NCBI RefSeq assembly: GCF_937859865.1
Contig: NZ_CALMAT010000123.1
Coordinates: forward strand, 1-33,850
Reading direction: 5' to 3'
DNA: 33,850 nucleotides
From: an uncultured Mucilaginibacter sp.
GTDB taxonomy: Bacteria > Bacteroidota > Bacteroidia > Sphingobacteriales > Sphingobacteriaceae
Shown: positions 8,471 through 15,999 of the stretch, in pieces
Layout of the letters: each line of letters opens with the position of its first letter
How positions within the stretch are numbered: the first letter of the stretch is position 1
Program-made: the position numbers and the translations under genes
The notes under the pieces: model-generated
What the model saw: only the letters and a program-made list of their open reading frames with translations
Told to the model about the DNA's origin: nothing
Database searches by the model: none

Positions 8471-9823
8471 GAAAATTCTCGTCGGCAGTTTATCAAACAA
8501 GCTGCCCTGGCCGGTGCCGGTGTTATGGTTTCTAAAGTTGGATGGAGCGCGCAAAGCTACAATCGTATCATTGGTGCGAATGACCGTGTGCGGGTTGGTG
8601 CAGTTGGGTTTTCGGACAGGCACAGAAGCACGCACATGCCTTGTTTTATGGACCACTACAAAGAACTGAACTTTGATTTTGTGGCTGTATCTGATATTTG
8701 GAACAAAAGAAGGGAAAACGGCGCAGCTATGTGGAAAGAAAAAATGGGGCACGATGTGGCCGCCTGCCGCAACAACGAAGAAATGTATGATAAAAAGCTG
8801 GTGGATGCCGTTTTTGTAGGCACGGCCGATTTTCAGCATGCGTTGCATGCGTTAGAAGCGGTGAAAGCCGGTTGCGATGTGTATTGCGAAAAGCCTTTTG
8901 CAGAAACGATGGAAGACAACCGGAACGCGTTAAAGGGCATTAAAGCAACAAACAGGATTGTACAAATTGGTTCGCAAAGAAGGAGCGGCAGCAATTATCA
9001 TGCAGCCAACGAGTTTATCCGTTCCGGGAAGTTTGGGCCGATCACGATGGTAGAACTTACCTGGAACGTAAACCAGCCCGGCCGCTGGCGCCGCCCCAAA
9101 GAAGTGCCTTTGTTAAAAGAAGAAGACACCGACTGGAAACGATTTTTAATGAACCGGCCGCACGATACTTTCGACCCAAGGAAATACCTGGAGTTTCGTT
9201 TGTTTTGGCCGTATTCTTCCGGTTTGCCGGGCCAATGGATGAGCCATCAGATAGATACCGTACATTGGTTTAGCGGCTTGCCACATCCGCGAAGCGTAGT
9301 AGCCAACGGCGGAATTTATGCCTGGAAGGATGGTCGTAAAAACTGGGACACCATTTCAGCAGTTTTTGATTATGGCCCGATGCAAGATCCGGCAAACGGT
9401 TTTCAGGTTACTTTTTCTTCGCGGATGCACAACGGCGATGATAACCCGGCCGAAATTTACTATTCCAACGGTGGCGAATTAAACCTCAATACCAACAAAG
9501 TTTCGCCAAAAGGCGGCCTAACCAAAGAATTTGCTGCAGCAATGGGCATGCAACCTAATTTATTGCCCGAATTGAGTTTATCTAATACAGAAAAAGTAGT
9601 AACTTCTGCCAATACTGGCGGCGATGTATTGACTTCAAACCATGTGCGTAATTGGATGGAATGTATCCGCAGCCGGAAAGAGCCACATGCTCCGGTAGAA
9701 GTGGGCTACAATCATTCCATCGCTACCATCATGACGAACGCTGCCGTACATACCGGCCAAAAAGTTACGTTTGATGAAAAAACGCAGGAAGTAATGGCTG
9801 GCGGCAAAGCATTTAAATATTAG
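8468..9823 (+). CDS. Tat-exported Gfo/Idh/MocA family oxidoreductase
   Basis: 451 residues. The N-terminus NSRRQFIKQAALAGAG is a twin-arginine signal, so the folded, NAD(P)-loaded enzyme is probably sent to the periplasm. A Rossmann start VRVGAVGFSD (41-50) is followed by DAVFVGTAD and CEKPFAETM (about 140-148), with the EKP motif that holds the catalytic lysine of the family; the C-terminal half has GQWMSHQIDTVHWF, typical of the substrate domain. Members with this layout (the GH109-like/secreted Gfo group) oxidise or transiently oxidise sugars at C3. Placement between a DUF1080 hydrolase and a DUF6807 protein suggests it makes the 3-keto-glycoside that the hydrolase cleaves; substrate is not predictable. 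Start at 8468 is supported by the Tat motif beginning at residue 4 and is supplied by a repeat unit. Confidence 0.88.
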   Translation: MENSRRQFIKQAALAGAGVMVSKVGWSAQSYNRIIGANDRVRVGAVGFSDRHRSTHMPCFMDHYKELNFDFVAVSDIWNKRRENGAAMWKEKMGHDVAACRNNEEMYDKKLVDAVFVGTADFQHALHALEAVKAGCDVYCEKPFAETMEDNRNALKGIKATNRIVQIGSQRRSGSNYHAANEFIRSGKFGPITMVELTWNVNQPGRWRRPKEVPLLKEEDTDWKRFLMNRPHDTFDPRKYLEFRLFWPYSSGLPGQWMSHQIDTVHWFSGLPHPRSVVANGGIYAWKDGRKNWDTISAVFDYGPMQDPANGFQVTFSSRMHNGDDNPAEIYYSNGGELNLNTNKVSPKGGLTKEFAAAMGMQPNLLPELSLSNTEKVVTSANTGGDVLTSNHVRNWMECIRSRKEPHAPVEVGYNHSIATIMTNAAVHTGQKVTFDEKTQEVMAGGKAFKY

Positions 9824-9826
9824 TGG

Positions 9827-9838
9827 TAAAAGAAGCAT
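9827..9838. repeat. Repeat singlet at operon junction
   Basis: TAAAAGAAGCAT, then CGGC, begins 3 bp after the oxidoreductase stop and ends 5 bp before the next ATG. The outward flank CGGC recurs at 884, 25802 and 28516. Confidence 0.8.
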
Positions 9839-9843
9839 CGGCT

Positions 9844-10890
9844 ATGAAAAATTATTTAAAATACTTAACGGTTTGCGCTATCGGCATTTCGTTTTTTTCA
9901 GTTGCTTTTGCCCAAACTGGTGAAAAGGTAAATGTGCTAAAGGAAGTAAATAAAAATAAGGTTGATGTTTTTATCGGCTCAAAACCGTTTACCAGCTTTT
10001 TGTATCCAGATACGTTGGAAAAACCAGTTTTATACCCGGTTTTTACCGCCGAAGGAACCGATGTAACCCGAGGTTTTCCGTTAAACCCTAAACCCGGCGA
10101 CCCAACCGACCATCCTCACCACATTGGCATCTGGTTTAATTATGAAAATGTGAACGGGTTGGATTTCTGGAACAACTCGTACGCCATCCCAAAGGAGAAA
10201 AAAAGCCAGTACGGATGGATCAAAACGGATAAAATACTCAACTTAAAAAGTGGTGCAAAAGGCGTATTGGCGTATCATGCCAATTGGGTAAACCAACAAA
10301 ATTCGGTTTTGCTGGAAGAAACAACGCAATTTGAATTTACAGCAGTTGGCCATGAGCGTTTGATTGATCGAACTACTACCTTAAAAGCCAACACCGATGT
10401 TAATTTTACCGATGCCAAAGATGGTTTGTTGGGGATGCGTTTGGCGCACCAACTGCAAATGCCGACCAAAGAAGACCAGAAATTCACAGACGATAAAGGC
10501 AACGTAACCATCGTAAAAGGCGGAACAGACAATGTTGCCAACGGAAATTACATCACCAGCGAAGGTAAAACCGGGAACGATGCCTGGAGCACACGCGGCA
10601 ACTGGTGCAAAGTTTACGGCAAAATGGGAACGGATTCGGTGAGGGTGATGATTGATCATCCGCAAAACCCAAACTACCCAACCTTTTGGCACGCCCGGGG
10701 CTACGGCTTGTTTGCCGCAAACCCGCTTGGCGAAAAGATTTTTACCAACGGCAAAAGCGCCAAAAATTTACAGTTGAAAAAAGGGCAATCCATTACTTTC
10801 CGTTACCGTGTTGTGGTTGATGAAGGTAAAAACGCTATTTCTACCGCCCAGATCCAAAAGTTTGCGGCTGATTTTGCCTCAAAAAAGTAA
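9844..10890 (+). CDS. DUF6807 (PmoA-like) secreted protein
   Basis: I place the start at ATG 9844 because a signal peptide (MKNYLKYLTVCAIG to VAFA-Q) begins there; an upstream in-frame GTG at 9823 overlaps the previous stop but would put repeat-coded residues before the signal. The mature protein has the DUF6807 hallmarks: FTSFLYPDTLEKPVLYPVF, then GTDVTRGFPLNPKPGDPTDHPHHIGIWF with the conserved DHPHH-type cluster around residue 95-100, and a late MIDHPQNPNYPTFWHARGYG. The family is often annotated as PmoA because of an old methane-monooxygenase label, which should not be taken as function. In Bacteroidota these genes travel with Gfo/Idh/MocA and DUF1080 genes; here it is third in the operon. 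The His-rich motif suggests metal or sugar binding, but the reaction is unknown to me. Confidence 0.82.
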   Translation: MKNYLKYLTVCAIGISFFSVAFAQTGEKVNVLKEVNKNKVDVFIGSKPFTSFLYPDTLEKPVLYPVFTAEGTDVTRGFPLNPKPGDPTDHPHHIGIWFNYENVNGLDFWNNSYAIPKEKKSQYGWIKTDKILNLKSGAKGVLAYHANWVNQQNSVLLEETTQFEFTAVGHERLIDRTTTLKANTDVNFTDAKDGLLGMRLAHQLQMPTKEDQKFTDDKGNVTIVKGGTDNVANGNYITSEGKTGNDAWSTRGNWCKVYGKMGTDSVRVMIDHPQNPNYPTFWHARGYGLFAANPLGEKIFTNGKSAKNLQLKKGQSITFRYRVVVDEGKNAISTAQIQKFAADFASKK

Positions 10891-10893
10891 GGG

Positions 10894-10905
10894 TAAAAGA
10901 AGTAT
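10894..10905. repeat. Repeat singlet after the operon
   Basis: TAAAAGAAGTAT followed by GG starts 3 bp after the DUF6807 stop, the same stop-plus-three spacing as the copy at 9827. Confidence 0.75.
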
Positions 10906-11076
10906 GGCTAGTTGGCAAAAAGGGGAATCTTAACTTGGCTATGCGTATTAAATTTTGGCAACGATATACATATTTACAGTAGGTAAAATTTAATTTCCTT
11001 AATGCTCTGTATTAAGTATATTAAACATAGAAAATTAACAATAATTAATTTAAAAAATTATTTGCAAAACTTTTTA

Positions 11077-11084
11077 TAAATTTG
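11077..11084 (+). promoter_or_regulatory. Candidate -7 element upstream of the small-ORF/DUF2335 pair
   Basis: TAAATTTG fits the Bacteroidota -7 consensus TAnnTTTG exactly. The only TTTG upstream (11061-11064) is just 12 bp away, short of the usual 19, so the -33 side is unsupported. It is about 100 bp before the ATG at 11183. Confidence 0.3.
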
Positions 11085-11182
11085 GTGGTCTTTAAAGTAG
11101 ACAAAAAATATCCACAGTTAGAACAAACTAACGTTCAAATATTTCGTAAAAAAATACGTTTTTATTTGTAAGGAGTTTAGTT

Positions 11183-11395
11183 ATGAACAACACAGAGCAA
11201 AATCACACAGATTTCTTATTTACAACCCCCACTTATTTAACAGGGGCAGCTACTATTTTTAATTTGTCAGGTAATTTTTATGAGTATAACTCATGCGAAA
11301 CTGGTGAAGAAGCCGATAGAATAGCAATAGCGAACGACTTTAATATTACAGGAGATGATTTAAAAAAATCCATTTCCAAAATAACGGGGAAATAA
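11183..11395 (+). CDS. Small conserved-looking protein upstream of DUF2335
   Basis: 70 residues. An AAGGAG Shine-Dalgarno-like box lies 8 bp before the ATG, unusual in this window and good support for the start. The sequence has FLFTTPTYLTGAATIFNLSG, then NFYEYN and EEADRIAIANDF, ending GDDLKKSI. From memory this resembles small proteins of the pattern TPSFLSGxARxxDLGGTFDxYN...EADxxAxxxDW...GxDL seen in other phyla, which I cannot verify here; no function is known to me. It ends 10 bp before the DUF2335 start, so the two are likely cotranscribed. The AT-rich base composition differs from the flanking operon and suggests an acquired module. Confidence 0.65.
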   Translation: MNNTEQNHTDFLFTTPTYLTGAATIFNLSGNFYEYNSCETGEEADRIAIANDFNITGDDLKKSISKITGK

Positions 11396-11405
11396 TCTTT
11401 TGCTG

Positions 11406-11926
11406 ATGGCAAATGTCAGGAAAAAACCAAAACCCAATGATGGTGAAGTAATTAAAACAGAAGCGGATATTGTTAGCAAGATTGATCCTAAACTTTTCAA
11501 CAGCGTTAATATCCTGATAAACAACAGGCACTGGTAAGACAAATTTTAAGCATTACAAAAACGCAAAGTGGACCGCTACCAGACCCTGAAACCTTACAGG
11601 AATACAAAGAAATATATCCAGAAAGTGTACAAATAATTTTTGATGTTTTTAAAAATCAATCCAATCATAGGATTGCTATGGAAACAAGGGTTGTAACTTC
11701 CCAACAAAAACAAAGTGCGTGGGGACAAAATTACGCTTTTATAATTGCAATGTTCGTTTTCGCGGGTTCGATGTTTCTAATATATTTAGGCCATGAAGTT
11801 TCAGGTGGTATTTTAGGGTCAGTTGACCTCGTTAGTTTGGTAACAGTATTTATATTGGGTAGATTTTACCAAGCAAACAATTTACAATCCAAAAACCCCC
11901 AAAAAACGCTAACTAAAAAGCCATAG
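11406..11926 (+). pseudogene. DUF2335 membrane protein, apparently frameshifted
   Basis: From ATG 11406 one frame encodes 43 residues (MANVRKKPKPNDGEVIKTEA to NNRHW) and stops at 11537. The DUF2335 homology continues in the -1 frame: reading from about 11510 gives YPDKQQALVRQILSI, then SGPLPDPETLQEYKEIYP, then SNHRIAMETRV and two membrane segments (AFIIAMFVFAGSMFLIYLG and GGILGSVDLVSLVTVFILG), stopping at 11926. Joining the frames near 11508-11512 restores a continuous protein of about 173 residues (DPKLFNSVN then PDKQQALV), the normal DUF2335 layout with the SGPLPxPE motif before the helices. I see no slippery heptamer, so a one-base deletion (or a sequencing error) is more likely than programmed frameshifting. 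An ATG at 11678 could still express the membrane part alone (82 residues). DUF2335 function is unknown. Confidence 0.7.
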
Positions 11927-11964
11927 ATATTTATTTCTATTTTGGTTTCCCTACTTTAATTACA

Positions 11965-11993
11965 GCACTTCTTTTATGCCCTAATTTTATACC
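11965..11993. repeat. Degenerate repeat singlet
   Basis: CACTTCTTTTATGCCC followed by TAATTTTATACC keeps the ACTTCTTTTA core, a five-base spacer and a TAATTTTA-like tail. It sits 40 bp after the DUF2335 stop. Confidence 0.6.
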
Positions 11994-12108
11994 TGCTGCC
12001 TTTCCCCTAAATTCCTGGTACTTAAAAACCAAAGCATTTAACCGGTGTTTAAATTATTATATTTAATGATAACGACCACAGGATTTAACCAACCAAAAAC
12101 AAGAAAAC

Positions 12109-12375
12109 ATGAAAAACCAACCAGCAGATAAAAAAACCCGTCCCGGAACTTCGCCGGAAGATGCACCAGACCCAGAAACCACAAACGATACCGGTTATGC
12201 AGGCACAACCAACGCCGTTAGCGAAAACCACCAGGACAAAGACGGCTACAAAATCGCCATAGAAGATACGATGATTGGTTACGATGGCCACGAAGAACAG
12301 ATGAATATGGATTTGGGCAATGGCACCGGAAACGTAAATACCAAAAACACGCGCGGTATTGATGACAACGATTGA
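12109..12375 (+). CDS. Small acidic hydrophilic protein
   Basis: 88 residues, rich in Asp, Glu, Asn, Thr and Gly, with no hydrophobic core or signal peptide: ADKKTRPGTSPEDAPDPETT early, IEDTMIGYDGHEEQMNMD in the middle, ending GIDDND. It is probably intrinsically disordered. I recognise no family. Codon use resembles its neighbours, and the gene has its own terminator right after the stop, which supports it being real. Stress or desiccation proteins often look like this, but nothing here shows it. Confidence 0.6.
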   Translation: MKNQPADKKTRPGTSPEDAPDPETTNDTGYAGTTNAVSENHQDKDGYKIAIEDTMIGYDGHEEQMNMDLGNGTGNVNTKNTRGIDDND

Positions 12376-12381
12376 GTATTA

Positions 12382-12393
12382 ATGCTTCTTTTA
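12382..12393. repeat. Repeat singlet before a terminator
   Basis: ATGCTTCTTTTA, then GCAGCATAATTTACAGG, starts 6 bp after the stop at 12375 and runs into the terminator stem. Confidence 0.75.
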
Positions 12394-12405
12394 GCAGCAT
12401 AATTT

Positions 12406-12443
12406 ACAGGTGTTTAAAGGATTGGTTTTCTTTAAACACCTGT
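12406..12443. terminator. Intrinsic terminator between convergent genes
   Basis: ACAGGTGTTTAAAG (12406-12419) pairs perfectly over 14 bp with CTTTAAACACCTGT (12430-12443), loop of 10. It lies between the small acidic gene (plus) and ackA (minus). T-runs are poor on both sides, so termination strength is uncertain; it could also simply stabilise both 3' ends. Confidence 0.7.
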
Positions 12444-12478
12444 TTGCATTTTAGGCTGATATTTTAAAATCAAGCGTT

Positions 12479-13684
12479 CTAACTTTCTGTCTGTATCAAA
12501 CCATAACATTGGTTGGCAATCTCCAATTCTTCATTCGTTGGCACAACCAGGATTTTAACTTTAGAGGTCGGCGCGCTTAAATCCCGAATCCCTTTTTCGC
12601 GTTTGCTGTTTGCTTCTTCGTTTAGTTCGATGTTGAGCCAATCCATTTCGGCACAAACCATTTTGCGGATCAATGCATCATTTTCGCCAACGCCAGCAGT
12701 AAAAACGATGGCATCCAAACCATTTAGCGCAGCGGCGTAAGCGCCAATATATTTTTTGATGCGGTAAGCGTACATTTCGTAAGCCAATTGTGCATCCGGG
12801 TTTCCTTCGTTGATGGCTTTGGTAATGTCGCGCATATCGCTAAAACCGGTCAAGCCCAACATGCCGCTTTGTTTGTTCAACAAATTGCTTACTTTGTTAA
12901 CATCAAAACCTAATTGGTTAACCAAATAAAAAATAACAGTTGGATCAATATTGCCGGAACGTGTCCCCATTATCAAACCATCCAACGGACCAAAACCCAT
13001 GCTCGTATCAATTGCTTTTCCAGCTTTGATCGCACTCATGCTGCAACCGTTTCCTAAATGGATGGTGATGAGTTTAGCATCCGGTTTATTCAAATATTTA
13101 GCGGTTTCGTTCGAGACAAACTTATGGCTCGTTCCATGAAAGCCGTAAACCCGGATGTTGTAATCCGTATAATAAGGTTTCGGGATGGCATAACGAAAAG
13201 CTGCGGCAGGCAAAGTCTGGAAAAAAGCCGTATCAAAAACAGCAATATGCGTGGCTTTGGCAAAGATTTTTTCGGCCACTTCAATTCCACGGTAAGCAGA
13301 CGGATTGTGCAAAGGCGCCAGTTGAAAAGTTTGCTTTAGTTTTTCTTTTACTTCGGAAGTAATAATGGTGGGCGTGGTGAAATCTTTTCCGCCGTGAACC
13401 ACGCGGTGCCCAACAACTTCAATATCGTCCGGGTTTTGGATCACGCCGGTTTCCTTGTCCGTCAATAAGCGGTTTACTTCTTTCAAAGCCGTTTCCAAAT
13501 CGGGTATTTCCAACGTTTGGCTGCTGTTGTGCTCCTGTCCGTTGATAGTGGATTTATAAGTGATCACGGAATTTTCCAAACCAATCCTTTCTACCAAACC
13601 AATGCAAACCGGCGCGGAAGAAGGCATTTTAAACAACTGGTATTTAATGGAACTGCTGCCGGAATTGATAACGAAAATGTTCAT
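12479..13684 (-). CDS. ackA: Acetate kinase
   Basis: 401 residues, full length for the family. Signature 1 FVINSGSSSIKYQLF is at the N-terminus, with Asn7 in the nucleotide/phosphate site. HRVVHGGKDF carries the catalytic Arg (R94), VFDTAFFQTLP the catalytic Asp (D151), and VYGFHGTSHKFVS is signature 2 with His183. IHLGNGCSMSAI and MGFGPLDGLIMGTRSGNIDP complete the ATPase-core fold. The enzyme interconverts acetate plus ATP with acetyl phosphate plus ADP in the cytoplasm, and works with Pta encoded just upstream on the same strand. The 126-bp gap to pta is mostly repeat doublet 4, which may affect the relative expression of the two. Confidence 0.97.
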   Translation of the reverse strand: MNIFVINSGSSSIKYQLFKMPSSAPVCIGLVERIGLENSVITYKSTINGQEHNSSQTLEIPDLETALKEVNRLLTDKETGVIQNPDDIEVVGHRVVHGGKDFTTPTIITSEVKEKLKQTFQLAPLHNPSAYRGIEVAEKIFAKATHIAVFDTAFFQTLPAAAFRYAIPKPYYTDYNIRVYGFHGTSHKFVSNETAKYLNKPDAKLITIHLGNGCSMSAIKAGKAIDTSMGFGPLDGLIMGTRSGNIDPTVIFYLVNQLGFDVNKVSNLLNKQSGMLGLTGFSDMRDITKAINEGNPDAQLAYEMYAYRIKKYIGAYAAALNGLDAIVFTAGVGENDALIRKMVCAEMDWLNIELNEEANSKREKGIRDLSAPTSKVKILVVPTNEELEIANQCYGLIQTES

Positions 13685-13711
13685 GGTGGATTGTTTTAGG
13701 ATTTGTTGCCG

Positions 13712-13795
13712 GTGCTTCTTTTATCGGGTAAAAATTGGTGAAGGGTTACTTTTATGTTGAAGCAAATACTGAATTTTAGGTGGTAAAAGAAGCAT
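13712..13795. repeat. Inverted doublet of the repeat between pta and ackA (doublet 4)
   Basis: The left unit GTGCTTCTTTTA (13712-13723) is followed by TCGGG and TAAAAATTGGTG. The right unit TAAAAGAAGCAT is at 13784-13795, preceded by GAATTTTAGGTGG. At 84 bp it is the shortest doublet and lies inside the pta-ackA transcription unit. Confidence 0.85.
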
Positions 13796-13810
13796 TATAA
13801 AATTAATAGT

Positions 13811-15904
13811 TTACACATCCTGACATTGAATAGCCGTAATAATCACCGTGTTAAAAACGTCATCCACAGTACAGCCGCGGCTCAAATCATTTACTGGTTT
13901 GTTCAGACCTTGCAGCATCGGTCCGATAGCCAACGCGCCAGTTTCGCGCTGCACAGCTTTGTACGTGTTGTTTCCGGTATTTAGGTCGGGGAAGATGAGT
14001 ACACTTGCCCTTCCTGCCACTTCCGATCCCGGCATTTTGCTGCTGCCAACCACTAAATCTACAGCCGCGTCGTATTGGATTGGCCCTTCAATTTTTAAAT
14101 CCGGCCGTTTTGCTTTGACGATTTCTGTAGCACGGCGCACTTTTTCTACGTCTTCGCCTTCGCCGGAGGTTCCGGAAGAGTAGGAAAGCATTGCAACCCG
14201 TGGTTCAATCCCAAAACGAATACTGCTTTCTGCTGATGAAATCGCAATTTCGGCTAATTGTTCGGCCGTTGGGTTTGGGTTCACAGCGCAATCACCAAAA
14301 ACAGAAACCCGATCGGGCAAACACATAAAGAAAACCGAGGAAACCACCGAAATGCCTGGCTTGGTTTTTAAAAACTGCAAAGCCGGTCTGATGGTATGTT
14401 GTGTGGTATGCACCGCGCCAGAAACCATGCCATCTGCGTGGCCTTTGTAAACCATCATCGTGCCAAAGTAAGAAACATCGGTCATCATGTCCCGCGCCAT
14501 TTCTAAGTTTACGTTTTTGTTTTTGCGCAGCTCGTAAAGCGTGTTCACGTAATCATCGTAATGCACATCGCTGGCCGGGTTTACTATTTTTACCTTGCTC
14601 AAATCTAGGCTGATATCCAGCTTGTTGATAATGGCTGCAATTTGTTCCTGATCGCCAAGCAAAGTGAGGCTGACAATATCCTGGCTGATCAGCCTTGCGG
14701 CGGCTTTTAGTATCCGTTCGTCTGTCCCTTCGGGCAAAACAATGTGCTTTTTGTTGCTTTTTGCCCAGCTTGTAATCTGATATTGAAACATGCGTGGCGT
14801 AATGCCCGAAGGTTTTAGCGTGATGATGCGCTTGTCCAGTTCCGGCATGTTGATGTACTTGTTAAATGTATCAATAGCCAATTGGATTTTTTGGGTATTG
14901 CCTGGCGTAATTTTGGAACGGATGGCGCCAACTGTATTGGTAGTTTCAAAGGTTCCCGTTTTAACGGCAATGATGGGCACAACGGTTTCAGAACCTTCGA
15001 TCAACCTTAAAATCGGTTCTTCCGGCTCGTAGCCCGCAGACAAAACAATGCCGGCCACTTTTGGATAACTGGTAGAAATATTGGCCTGCAACGCGCTGAT
15101 GATGATATCGCCGCGGTCGCCGGGCGTAACAATCAATACGTTTTCCTTGAGGTAATTCAAAAAGTTGGGCACGTTCATCGCGCCGGTAACAAAATGATCA
15201 ACCTGGTTGGACAAGTGTTCTTTGCCGAACAACAGCTTGCCATCCAGTTTTTCATATACTTCTTTTACCGATGGATTTTGGAGCGTTTTATCTTCCGGTA
15301 TTACAGCGATCAAAATACCAGGCGATAATTGCTGCTTTAATAAATCTTCCACGTCCCGGATGCTTTGCTGCTTTACTTTATTGGCCACAATGGCCAGAAC
15401 TTGTATCTCCCGCGCACCAAAATTATGGATGGCCGTTAGCGCGCCGTTAACCACTTGCGCCGTTGTTTTTCCTTCGCCCGAAACCACAATGATAACCGGC
15501 GCGCGCAGGTTTTTAGCAATCTGTACATTGATCTCAAATTCAAAAGCCGCGCCTTCGCCCTGGTAATCCGTTCCTTCAACCACCGTAAAATCGTATTTGT
15601 CTTCCAGGTTTTTAAACTTACGGATGATGGTATCAATCATTTCGCCTTCGCTTTCGGTTTCCATCTGGCGCATCGCTTCCTGCCATGAAAAAGCGTTGGT
15701 ATCTTCGTAAGCGATCGGCAGATCAAAATGCGTGAGGATGGTGTTGATATGGTCGTCCTTTTTTTCGAGCAAATTCTGGCTGATAATCGGCTTAAAAAAA
15801 CCAATTTTCTGCGCTTTGCCCAAAAGCATGTTTACCAGCCCGATGGAAATGATGGATTTTCCGCTGTAAGCTTCGGTGCTGGCAATGAATACTGTTTTTA
15901 TCAT
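13811..15904 (-). CDS. pta: Phosphate acetyltransferase, long form
   Basis: 697 residues in three parts. Residues 1 to about 220 form a dethiobiotin-synthetase-like P-loop domain (VFIASTEAYSGKSIISIGL; VVEGTDY). About 225-330 is the DRTGG regulatory domain (NVLIVTPGDRGDIIISALQ). About 375-695 is the catalytic PTA/PTB domain, with IVLPEGTDERILKAA, DGMVSGAVHTTQHTIRPALQ, SSVFFMCLPD, FGDCAVNPNPTAEQLA, SYSSGTSGEGEDV and KIEGPIQYDAAVD. It transfers acetyl between CoA and phosphate, and pairs with AckA for acetate overflow or assimilation; the long form is usually subject to allosteric control through the N-terminal domains. Its start codon region holds an ATACTGTTTTTA 12-mer (15889-15900), and residues near KEVYEKL are coded by a TAAAAGAAGTAT copy (15256-15267). 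A 6-bp hairpin (TATCTG/CAGATA, 15922-15939) lies 18 bp before the ATG. Confidence 0.97.
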   Translation of the reverse strand: MIKTVFIASTEAYSGKSIISIGLVNMLLGKAQKIGFFKPIISQNLLEKKDDHINTILTHFDLPIAYEDTNAFSWQEAMRQMETESEGEMIDTIIRKFKNLEDKYDFTVVEGTDYQGEGAAFEFEINVQIAKNLRAPVIIVVSGEGKTTAQVVNGALTAIHNFGAREIQVLAIVANKVKQQSIRDVEDLLKQQLSPGILIAVIPEDKTLQNPSVKEVYEKLDGKLLFGKEHLSNQVDHFVTGAMNVPNFLNYLKENVLIVTPGDRGDIIISALQANISTSYPKVAGIVLSAGYEPEEPILRLIEGSETVVPIIAVKTGTFETTNTVGAIRSKITPGNTQKIQLAIDTFNKYINMPELDKRIITLKPSGITPRMFQYQITSWAKSNKKHIVLPEGTDERILKAAARLISQDIVSLTLLGDQEQIAAIINKLDISLDLSKVKIVNPASDVHYDDYVNTLYELRKNKNVNLEMARDMMTDVSYFGTMMVYKGHADGMVSGAVHTTQHTIRPALQFLKTKPGISVVSSVFFMCLPDRVSVFGDCAVNPNPTAEQLAEIAISSAESSIRFGIEPRVAMLSYSSGTSGEGEDVEKVRRATEIVKAKRPDLKIEGPIQYDAAVDLVVGSSKMPGSEVAGRASVLIFPDLNTGNNTYKAVQRETGALAIGPMLQGLNKPVNDLSRGCTVDDVFNTVIITAIQCQDV
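15256..15267. repeat. Repeat core inside pta
   Basis: ATACTTCTTTTA followed by CCGATGGATTTTGG; on the coding strand it reads as codons for Lys-Glu-Val. It matches the core plus a degenerate tail. Confidence 0.5.
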
Positions 15905-15999
15905 ACAAAAATTTGTGTTGCTATCTGCAATAACAGATAAAGAAACACAAGCTGTTTTTGTTGGGGCGAGGTGAGAAATTGGTGCTTTCGCTTAGAAAA

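Noticed and set aside
8292-8848. Overlapping 125- and 132-residue ORFs
   Set aside because: They overlap the DUF1080/oxidoreductase junction in other frames and show no family resemblance.
9823-9843. GTG start for the DUF6807 gene
   Set aside because: It would code seven residues from the repeat unit before the signal peptide; ATG 9844 begins the signal directly.
9844-10890. Methane monooxygenase subunit (PmoA) function
   Set aside because: The label is a historic name for the DUF6807 family; the protein has a signal peptide and soluble fold, not the PmoA membrane helices.
10906-11020. Short ORF starting at the ATG formed by the repeat at 10894
   Set aside because: It is only nine codons long with no sign of selection; similar mini-ORFs occur at 31813.
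11406-11926. Programmed -1 frameshift in the DUF2335 gene
   Set aside because: No X-XXY-YYZ slippery heptamer or downstream pseudoknot is visible at the junction, so a mutation or sequencing error is preferred.
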